From positions 1 to 64,000 of the forward strand of contig JAJZJM010000001.1 in assembly GCA_021810105.1 (NCBI GenBank): a stretch of DNA of 64,000 nt. The letters run 5' to 3'. Within the stretch, counting starts at the first letter, position 1. Every line of letters begins with the position of its first letter. The notes below the pieces were generated by a model. That model was not told where the DNA came from and did no database searches. It saw only the letters and a list, made by a program, of their open reading frames with translations. Below, in pieces: positions 15,394 through 21,674 of this stretch. The translations under genes and the position numbers were made by a program. This DNA comes from Microcaldota archaeon (GTDB taxonomy: Archaea > Micrarchaeota > Micrarchaeia > Micrarchaeales > Micrarchaeaceae).

Positions 15394-15467
15394 GCTCCGA
15401 TCGGGATTTGAACCCGAGTTTCAGCCTTGAGAGGGCCGTGTCCTTGACCGAGCTAGACGATCGGAGC
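15394..15467 (-). tRNA. tRNA-Glu (anticodon CTC)
   Basis: The minus strand folds as a 74-nt tRNA: acceptor GCTCCGA/TCGGAGC, D-arm with GTCTAGCTCGGTCAAGGAC, anticodon stem CGGCC/GGCTG around loop CTCTCAA, and T-arm CTCGG-GTTCAAAT-CCCGA(G). No CCA is encoded. The anticodon is CTC. Its 3' 27 nt form the right attachment site of the integrated element, and the gene is left intact, as usual for elements that restore the tRNA. Confidence 0.95.
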
Positions 15468-15499
15468 TTTAGATAACGATTACTCCAATATATATTAAG

Positions 15500-16291
15500 C
15501 TACTTCCTTATCATTCTTACAGCTTTGTCTTCGCAGAGTTCGCTGTCGTGCAGTTTTTCCGATATGAAATCTGCTATTGAGAGCCTCTCTGCCTCTGATA
15601 TTGCGACTATCTCGTTTACTGTTAGGTCTGCAATCATGCCGTCTTCTTCCAGCCTGAACCCACCCTGCATTATTCTCTCTATGGCAGAGTCTAGCTGATT
15701 CATAGAGAGCGAGAGCCTTTTCATTGAGCTGTCTGCTATATCCTTCAAACCTATGGACTGCTGAAGAAGTTCGATGTGCATCGCAGCCTTGGAGCTCTTT
15801 TTGAGGAAGATAAGCGGAGAGGCATACAACCATCTTGAAAGCTGGGCGATTGCCCTGCTCCTTTTCTCACCATTGCGCGCCATTATTGCAGGTATAAGTA
15901 TGAGATTGTTTCCTTTAGGTATCCTGTCAGACATTCTGTTCCTGTCCGCTCTCTCTATGAATGCCATTCTTGATTGGTCATCTATAGAATAGAAGAAGCC
16001 GACGTACGAGTTTACAGCGGATGCAATCCTTGAACGCACCTCTTCCAGCTTTACAGGCCCCTGCATGTTGGAGAGAACCACTTGCAACGCATCCCTATGC
16101 CTCCCTATTGTTGCCATTCTTCTGGCAGCCGTAGTTCCCTTTTTTACCCTAGCAGAGCACGGATCCGCCATCAGGTAGGATATTGCATACATGATGCTCT
16201 TCAATGGAAGCATGCCGAGCCTTTTCCTTATCGAGACTGCGTCTGTCTTATGCGCGTTCCGCTTCATCTGGGGCTGCTTTTGCCGCATCAA
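15500..16291 (-). CDS. Hypothetical protein, helical, basic N-terminus
   Basis: The 263-aa protein is not recognised. The first 90 residues are strongly basic (KRNAHKTDAVSIRKRLG, RVKKGTTAARRM). The remainder is predicted helical with leucine-rich stretches, such as RAIAQLSRWLYASPLIFLKK and a late acidic helix ending DKAVRMIRK. There is no signal peptide. It starts about 65 bp downstream of the DUF460-like gene in the same direction. Nucleic-acid binding is plausible from its charge only. Confidence 0.6.
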   Translation of the reverse strand: MMRQKQPQMKRNAHKTDAVSIRKRLGMLPLKSIMYAISYLMADPCSARVKKGTTAARRMATIGRHRDALQVVLSNMQGPVKLEEVRSRIASAVNSYVGFFYSIDDQSRMAFIERADRNRMSDRIPKGNNLILIPAIMARNGEKRSRAIAQLSRWLYASPLIFLKKSSKAAMHIELLQQSIGLKDIADSSMKRLSLSMNQLDSAIERIMQGGFRLEEDGMIADLTVNEIVAISEAERLSIADFISEKLHDSELCEDKAVRMIRK

Positions 16292-16356
16292 TCTCTCACT
16301 GGTCGCCTTATTCTGTGTGGATTATATTCCTATGACGCCCTTTTTATCCCTTTGCG

Positions 16357-16842
16357 TCATCGATTTGCTTTCTTGCCCTGTATCGCTTCACTTATTGAGT
16401 ACTTATTGAACACCTTCGCCTTTATCGAATCCGTGTCATCTACATTCATAGCCCTTGAGATGTGCTCCGCCTGGTTTAGCTTGTTCGCCATTGCATTGTA
16501 AGCCTTCAGCGCAGCAGAATAAGCATCCCTTTCATGCGGGTTGCTTATGCTCGTCCCTTTTGACATCCTTCTTTTTTCTTCCATTGAGATGTCCTTCTGC
16601 GGCGTCATAAGCCTAGAATTGAATATTGAATTTAGTTTCCTTGCTACGGAGCTCGGATGCTTCTTGTCTGTGGCTATGACTGAGGGTGTTCCTATTTCAC
16701 GAATCTGGCTTACCATCCACTCAACTCCGGCCCCTGTCTTGTGAGATGCCATAATGAGCTTGCCGTCAAGAGCAAGACATGCTATACCAGATGTCTTTCC
16801 GGGGTCTATTCCTACTATTATGTGCGCCAAGCAACCATTCAC
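16357..16842 (-). CDS. DUF460-like RNase H-fold protein (single domain)
   Basis: The N-terminus IIVGIDPGKTSGIACLALDG is the first strand of a RuvC/RNase H fold as found in archaeal DUF460 (COG2433) proteins. The later NPHERDAYSAALKAYN helix carries the conserved Asp. At 161 aa it is a stand-alone domain; the canonical archaeal protein is around 600 aa with a coiled-coil C-terminus. DNA or RNA cleavage is predicted for the fold but not shown. Its ATG overlaps the stop of the upstream secreted protein gene (ATGA). Confidence 0.68.
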   Translation of the reverse strand: MNGCLAHIIVGIDPGKTSGIACLALDGKLIMASHKTGAGVEWMVSQIREIGTPSVIATDKKHPSSVARKLNSIFNSRLMTPQKDISMEEKRRMSKGTSISNPHERDAYSAALKAYNAMANKLNQAEHISRAMNVDDTDSIKAKVFNKYSISEAIQGKKANR

Positions 16843-17918
16843 TGAGTTCTTGAAGAATTTATCCTACTTAAAGTATAATTTATTGCGTAACCTGCAGTCT
16901 CTGGTATTGTAGAATATCTGCAGTCAACTATGATTTGGGGAGTCGATACAACGTTATAGAATCCCGCAAGTTTTGCCTGATAATCGAGAGATGTTGTGCT
17001 GTTTGCAAGGCACGCGTTTAGAGAGCTGGCATTTAGGCCAGACCCGATTGCAGTCTGGTATAATGTGTCATTTGAGAGCGGCCTTCCGTCGAATATATTT
17101 GTAACATTGGCTGAGAATTGGGCTATCTTATTTTGAGCAGCGGAGCAGAACAGGTAGTTGCCTATAGCCTGCGTCTGCAAGACCCCGTAGCCTGAATACC
17201 ATCTGGCTGAGAAGTTTGTAAATATGAAATCATAGCTCATATTAAGCTTGCCATGGTAAATTGATGACAAGTTTATCGCTTTTGCAAGCCCTGAAAATGC
17301 ACCAGGAGCATACGGATCTGTTATATAGTAAACAGGTATCGGAGTTGTTGTCTGGCAGTAAACCTTTCCTGAGAGTTGTACAGTTCCTAGCGATACTACG
17401 GTGTTGTTGCCCTGCATATTTGGATTTATGCTCTGAAGGTAAGAGTTGACAAGAGAGAGATTGCTCCCGGAAAGCAAGAAAGAAATGCTAAACATGCTGT
17501 TGTTTGCCAGAGGATCGATGTAAGGAACATTGACCAGCCATTCGTTTGAATTTGGAAGGTATGATGCATTTGCTTTGTTTGGCTCCGAGTAATACGGAAG
17601 AAGGGAAAGGGATGAGTTTACAAAAGAATAGCTTGCAAGTATCTTGCCGGACGCCGTTATTGCCTGCGTTGAATTATATTTCGGTTGAATGCATGTTCCG
17701 TTAAGTATTCCGTATTGGCAGTTGCGTATTATTGAATTTGGCTTGAATAGGGAGAGCGAAAACGCCAGCGCTATGAGTATTATCACTAACGCTATCAGAG
17801 ATATGTGAAGGTAATCCAGGCCTCCGTGCTTTAGCGCTGGTTTCACTATAAATACAGCCTCACGCGTTGCTTTCTTTTCGCTTTGCCTTTTTGCCAATGG
17901 CTCACCATATTTTTTCAA
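16839..17918 (-). CDS. Membrane-anchored extracytoplasmic DsbA-like protein lacking CXXC
   Basis: The 359-aa protein has a basic cytoplasmic N-terminus, one membrane helix (about residues 40-60) and a long Asn/Ser/Thr-rich outer domain. Residues about 195-355 resemble a DsbA-type thioredoxin fold: VYYITDPYAPGAF, then NYLFCSAAQNKIAQFSANV, LNASSLNACL and VSTPQIIVDC before the last helix. Where DsbA has CPxC after the first strand, this protein reads APGA, so both active-site Cys are Ala. It may bind rather than oxidise partners. Three or four other Cys could form structural disulfides. Confidence 0.6.
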   Translation of the reverse strand: MKKYGEPLAKRQSEKKATREAVFIVKPALKHGGLDYLHISLIALVIILIALAFSLSLFKPNSIIRNCQYGILNGTCIQPKYNSTQAITASGKILASYSFVNSSLSLLPYYSEPNKANASYLPNSNEWLVNVPYIDPLANNSMFSISFLLSGSNLSLVNSYLQSINPNMQGNNTVVSLGTVQLSGKVYCQTTTPIPVYYITDPYAPGAFSGLAKAINLSSIYHGKLNMSYDFIFTNFSARWYSGYGVLQTQAIGNYLFCSAAQNKIAQFSANVTNIFDGRPLSNDTLYQTAIGSGLNASSLNACLANSTTSLDYQAKLAGFYNVVSTPQIIVDCRYSTIPETAGYAINYTLSRINSSRTQ

Positions 17919-17990
17919 TAACTAGTGTTTGATGCGAAAACATAATAAAGGTTTTGAAGCCTTTCGGCTGTGGATTGCTGCCATGTGATC

Positions 17991-18099
17991 GGGCTCGGCG
18001 GGATTTGAACCCGCGGCCTATGTCTTTCCCCTTTTGATTGAACTTTTCCTAAAAGCCCATTAGGAGGACATCGCTCTATCCAAGCTGAGCTACGAGCCC
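17991..18099 (-). tRNA. tRNA-Arg (anticodon CCT) with 35-nt intron
   Basis: The acceptor is GGGCTCG/CGAGCCC, the D-arm GCTCAGCTTGGATAGAGC, the anticodon stem ATGTC/GACAT and the T-arm GCGGG-TTCAAAT-CCCGC. The anticodon loop CTCCTA|A is interrupted after position 37 by about 35 nt (18026-18060), the canonical archaeal intron site. The tRNA splicing endonuclease would remove it at a bulge-helix-bulge. No CCA is encoded. Confidence 0.93.
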
Positions 18100-18106
18100 A
18101 CATTCA

Positions 18107-18505
18107 CTAGTCTGCCTCTTTCAATACCGTATTTGCAAGACTGCTCTCAAAAAGCCAGTATTCGTTTCCGTCCATGTCGAGGAACTTCGCCATCTTGTAC
18201 TCGTCTTCGGCCCTGGGCGGCTCGCTGAACTTCACGCCTTTCTCCATCATCTCCTTGCATGTCTGGTCGAAATTATTTGCTGTAAATCCTATTCCAGTAT
18301 TGCCGGGCTCGAGGGGTGCAAAATTATCGCCGCACAGGTGCAGCATCAAGCTCTGGCCTTCGACATTTGGACTTACGCATATCGCATGGCCCTTCTCAAG
18401 AGTTACCTTAAAACCTAATTTTTCCACATACCACTTCTTCGCTTTCTGAGCGTCAGACACAACTATAGCGACATCAGTATAACCATCAATCATTTTACCA
18501 CGCAT
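18107..18505 (-). CDS. VOC (glyoxalase/bleomycin resistance) family protein
   Basis: The 132-aa protein has the paired beta-alpha-beta-beta-beta units of the vicinal oxygen chelate family: DVAIVVSDAQKAKKWYVEKLGFKVTLEKG, LMLHLCGDN, TGIGFTANNFDQTCKEMMEKGVKF and AKFLDMDGNEYWLFE. The DMDGN-x-Y-W-L-F-E end is typical. Metal ligands probably include the late Glu. The substrate cannot be read from sequence. MIDGYTDV (18493) is a reasonable alternative start. It lies just downstream of tRNA-Arg. Confidence 0.85.
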   Translation of the reverse strand: MRGKMIDGYTDVAIVVSDAQKAKKWYVEKLGFKVTLEKGHAICVSPNVEGQSLMLHLCGDNFAPLEPGNTGIGFTANNFDQTCKEMMEKGVKFSEPPRAEDEYKMAKFLDMDGNEYWLFESSLANTVLKEAD

Positions 18506-18569
18506 AATATAGAAAAAGAAAATTTATATTATTGCTTGAACAGCAAAGAATATACAAAAGCCTTTTATT

Positions 18570-19902
18570 GTGACATCCTCCCACCACTGAAGGTGGTGGG
18601 CTTCCAATGGCGGTTTTTTGATTGGTCATCTTGAACCACCAAGTATAGTTCCTGATTCACAGACGGCTGCCTCCAGTAGTTTAGGTCTTACAACGTCTCC
18701 AGAGGCGTTACTTCCCGCATGTCCTGCGGTAGTCAAGATATTTATTGAGGCATTCAAATCTCTGTCAATCTTCAGTCCGCAATTCTTGCAGAGATATGTC
18801 CTTTCACCCAATCCCATATCCTGTATGTTTCCACATTTACTGCATGTCCTTGTTGTGTTCCTTGGGTTCACGCCTACGACTCTGCAACCAGCACTTTCGG
18901 CCTTGTAGCAGAGATATTGGGTGAAGTTGCCCCAAGAAGCATCCGTTATCTGTCTTGCAAGATTATGGTTCTTTGCCATATTCGCAATCTTCAGTTCCTC
19001 GTATGCAATGAATGAGTATGAATTTACAAGACGATATGAGGTCTTGTGAAGAAAGTCGTCCCTCTGCCTTGCAATATGTTCCGATATCCTTGCAAGTTTT
19101 ATCTTTGTCCTTCTTCTGTTCTTGCCTCCTTTCTTCTTGTTTGAGAGCCTTCTCTGGATTGTTTTCAGTTTGCCGATGGATTTATTCGAGATTCTCGGAT
19201 TTGGGATTCTTGTTCCATCAGACAAAGTTGCGTATTCCTTTAGTCCCAAGTCCATCCCTACTTGTGGTTTATTGTTTGAGAAGAGAGAGGTATCTTCCTT
19301 TTCAGTGGAAAATGTGATATACCATTCCTGCGATTTTGTCTGTTTTATCGCCATTGTTTTTATCTTTCCTTCCATATCTCTGTGGTTGACAAAGTTTATC
19401 CTGCCGATTTTTGAAACGGAAACCTTTTTCTTTTCGGGCTTGAAACCCAATTGTGGGTAAGTCAATGAAGAGACGTATGATTTGAAACGTGGGAAACCTA
19501 CCTTGACTTTCTTTCCCTGTTTTCTTTCCTTTATCCTCCTGAAGAAGTTCTTATATGCCTTTGAGACCCTGTCCGCAACATTCTGGCAGACCTGCGAATA
19601 CAGTTCATTGAATTCTGGGTTCTTCCTTTTGAGTTTTGTAATCCACTTGTTCATGTCGTATTTCGTGAAGGTCTTTCCAGTTTCCTTGAAGTATTTTTGT
19701 GATTGTTCAAGAAGAAGGTTGTAGAGTTGTTTCGAGAGATACATCTGACGGTTGAGTGTTGATTTCTGCGACTGCGACGGATATGCCCTGTATCTGTACG
19801 TCTTTTTCAAGATGAACATATCCTTTTCACCATTAAATCTTATATGTGTTCTGGTTCGCTTTCATCCCACGATTGAAATCATGGATTTTCCCGCTCACAT
19901 TT
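18570..19902 (-). mobile_element. TnpB-type IS, copy 3, complete
   Basis: The copy is 1333 bp, with its right end at 18570 (GTGACATCC) and its left end at 19902. The minus-strand target motif is CTTAT. The insertion is intergenic, between the VOC gene and asnS, with the left end only 31 bp from the asnS start codon. The right-end hairpin is the CCCACCA/TGGTGGG version. The guide sequence beyond the right end would begin AATAAAAGGCTTTTG on the minus strand. Confidence 0.92.
18626..19819 (-). CDS. tnpB: TnpB RNA-guided DNA endonuclease (IS copy 3)
   Basis: Full-length 397-aa TnpB with the RuvC Asp (GMDLGLKEYA), Glu (IAYEEL) and Asp (IDRDLNAS) and the CSKC/CKNC zinc ribbon. It differs from copy 2 at only about a dozen positions (for example KRKNPEF and LKIDRDLN). 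All catalytic residues are kept. High similarity among copies suggests recent spread within this genome. Confidence 0.93.
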   Translation of the reverse strand: MFILKKTYRYRAYPSQSQKSTLNRQMYLSKQLYNLLLEQSQKYFKETGKTFTKYDMNKWITKLKRKNPEFNELYSQVCQNVADRVSKAYKNFFRRIKERKQGKKVKVGFPRFKSYVSSLTYPQLGFKPEKKKVSVSKIGRINFVNHRDMEGKIKTMAIKQTKSQEWYITFSTEKEDTSLFSNNKPQVGMDLGLKEYATLSDGTRIPNPRISNKSIGKLKTIQRRLSNKKKGGKNRRRTKIKLARISEHIARQRDDFLHKTSYRLVNSYSFIAYEELKIANMAKNHNLARQITDASWGNFTQYLCYKAESAGCRVVGVNPRNTTRTCSKCGNIQDMGLGERTYLCKNCGLKIDRDLNASINILTTAGHAGSNASGDVVRPKLLEAAVCESGTILGGSR

Positions 19903-19907
19903 ATAAG
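19895..19907 (+). promoter_or_regulatory. TATA-like box formed by IS left end and target, upstream of asnS
   Basis: The junction CACATTT|ATAAGG, made of the IS left-end terminus plus the flanking target, reads TTTATAAG about 27-34 bp before the asnS ATG (19934). That is the spacing expected for a TATA box feeding a leaderless or short-leader archaeal mRNA. The IS may therefore have kept or rebuilt the asnS promoter. This is inference; no transcription start is known. Confidence 0.4.
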
Positions 19908-19933
19908 GTTTTGCATCATATCGTAGTGATACT

Positions 19934-21280
19934 ATGCCAAGGAAGCCCAGCGCACACAAAGAAGAAAAACCTATCAGCAGCATATCGAGCATTAGACTTG
20001 ACGAGGGAAAAAGGATATTTATACGAGACCTGCTGAATGAAAAAAATGAGGGTAAGCAGGTATCTCTTCTTGGATGGGTTTGGAGAAAGAGAGAGCATTC
20101 CAATGATATTTTTGTTGTTGTGAGGGATTCGACAGGAGTGATGCAGGCCGTAATACCATCTAAGCTTGTTAAGAAGCCGATATACATAGAGGCGTCTGTA
20201 GAGATAACAGGAGTTGTTACAAAAGACGAAAGAGCACCTGGAGGATTCGAAATACGTGCCAGCGGAATAAGCATAATAGGAGATTCGGAAAAATATCCAA
20301 TATCTAAAGATTTCTCAGAAGAGTTCCTGCTTGATGTAAGGCACTTGTGGAACAGGTCCACAAAAATAAAGAACATAATGCTGGTTAGGGAGAAGGTGCT
20401 TGCTGGCGCAAGAGATTGGTTTGCATCGCAGGAGTGGCACGAGGTTAACCCTCCGATATTGACTGGTAGCGCTGTTGAAGGCGGTGCTACTCTTTTCGAG
20501 CTGGACTACCATGGCAAGACCGCATATTTATCCCAGTCTGCGCAGCTTTACCTTGAAACATTAATTTTCCCATTGGAAAAGGTTTGGTCTCTGACACCTT
20601 CGTTTAGGGCTGAGAAGAGCAGAACCAACAGGCACCTCATGGAATTCTGGCACCTTGAAGGAGAGGTAGCATGGCTGGATTTCGAAGGAATCCTTAAAGC
20701 CGAGGAGCAGCTGCTTACTGCCATGGTCCATCGCGCCGCTGAGGCAGCGCCGAAAGAGCTTGCAGCGCTTGGGAGGGACCCGGAAGACCTATTCAGGATA
20801 AAGCCGCCTTTCAAAAGAGTGCATTATGATGAAGTAGTAAAAATTATGAAGAAAAGCGGCATTGAGATGGAGGCTGGAGAAGACCTTTCTTCAGAACACG
20901 AGAAGCAACTTACAGCAAAGGAGAAGGCGCCGATATTTGTTGTAGAATACCCTAAGAAAGTGAAGCCCTTCTATACTAAAATAGACCAGAACAGGCCAGA
21001 CTTTGTCCTGTCTGCGGACATGCTCGCCCCTGAAGGCTACGGAGAGATTAGTACAGGAGGACAGCGAGAGGATGATCTTGACGCAATAATAACAAGGATA
21101 AAGGCAGAGGGATTCAACCCAAAAGCTTACGAGTGGTACCTGGACCTTAGAAGATATGGAAGCGTTCCGCATTCTGGATTTGGGCTTGGAATAGACAGAT
21201 TGGTAAAATGGATAACAAAAAGGGAGACAATACTTGACACCCTCCCATACCCAAGGACTTTATCGCGAATATATCCTTAG
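19934..21280 (+). CDS. asnS: Asparaginyl-tRNA synthetase
   Basis: Class IIb aminoacyl-tRNA synthetase, 448 aa. An N-terminal OB-fold (residues ~30-125, VSLLGWVWRKREHSNDIFVVVRD) binds the anticodon. Motif 2 (SFRAEKSRTNRHLMEFWHLEGE) and motif 3 (GFGLGIDRLVKWI) form the active site. RTNRHLMEFWHLEGE is the AsnRS-type pattern, distinct from the AspRS at 50508. A basic N-terminal extension precedes the OB-fold. With a charging AsnRS present, the GatCAB route for Asn-tRNA is not needed, which fits the decayed gatC/gatA at 51.9 kb. Confidence 0.88.
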   Translation: MPRKPSAHKEEKPISSISSIRLDEGKRIFIRDLLNEKNEGKQVSLLGWVWRKREHSNDIFVVVRDSTGVMQAVIPSKLVKKPIYIEASVEITGVVTKDERAPGGFEIRASGISIIGDSEKYPISKDFSEEFLLDVRHLWNRSTKIKNIMLVREKVLAGARDWFASQEWHEVNPPILTGSAVEGGATLFELDYHGKTAYLSQSAQLYLETLIFPLEKVWSLTPSFRAEKSRTNRHLMEFWHLEGEVAWLDFEGILKAEEQLLTAMVHRAAEAAPKELAALGRDPEDLFRIKPPFKRVHYDEVVKIMKKSGIEMEAGEDLSSEHEKQLTAKEKAPIFVVEYPKKVKPFYTKIDQNRPDFVLSADMLAPEGYGEISTGGQREDDLDAIITRIKAEGFNPKAYEWYLDLRRYGSVPHSGFGLGIDRLVKWITKRETILDTLPYPRTLSRIYP

Positions 21281-21366
21281 CAGGCGTCCCTAAAAAGAAA
21301 GGCTTTTAAACCAAACTTGCAATTAATCCTCAGGGACATTTAGAAGTTCCTTTTTCGGTAGATATA

Positions 21367-21630
21367 ATGGAAGAAGAATTTAGAGAGGGAGGAGAAAGAA
21401 GAGGAAGAGACAGGGGAATGAATATAAAATCCAGTTACTTTCTGCCTAAGCCGGTCAAGGCGGGGGATGAGGTAGAGGTAACAATAGATGCCACAGCCGC
21501 CAAAGGTGATGGCATAGCAAGAAAGGATGGATTTGTCATATTTGTAAAAGGCGCAAAGCAAGGCGACAAAATAAGAGTAAAGATAACAGATGTAAAAGCC
21601 AGATTCGCTGTTGGAGAGCCTCTGCAGTAA
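21367..21630 (+). CDS. TRAM-domain RNA-binding protein
   Basis: This 87-aa protein has an Arg/Glu-rich N-terminal tail (GERRGRDRG) and a TRAM domain at about residues 30-85: PVKAGDEVEVTIDATAAKGDGIARKDGFVIFVKGAKQGDKIRVKITDV. Stand-alone TRAM proteins in archaea bind RNA and some act as RNA chaperones. Its place between AsnRS and ValRS fits a translation-related role. It is normal length for the family. Confidence 0.88.
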   Translation: MEEEFREGGERRGRDRGMNIKSSYFLPKPVKAGDEVEVTIDATAAKGDGIARKDGFVIFVKGAKQGDKIRVKITDVKARFAVGEPLQ

Positions 21631-21674
21631 ATGCGGTAGCAGATAGCATTTTATTATTTGATGCAGTTGCATCT

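Larger units (their letters stand above)
11131..15420. mobile_element. Integrated genetic element in tRNA-Glu(CTC), SSV-type partitioned integrase
   Basis: The 27-bp direct repeat GCTCCGATCGGGATTTGAAC+CCGAGTT occurs at 11131-11157 and 15394-15420. It is the 3' end of tRNA-Glu. The integrase reading frame is cut at this repeat. Its first 28 codons lie at the left site (11213 to 11131) and the remaining 296 codons at the right site (15392 to 14502), and the two join in frame through the repeat. This is the arrangement of SSV-type integrases, where attP lies inside int. Between the sites are an operon of three genes and a repeat-rich region. The element measures about 4.26 kb and no replication or capsid gene is recognised. 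Confidence 0.85.
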
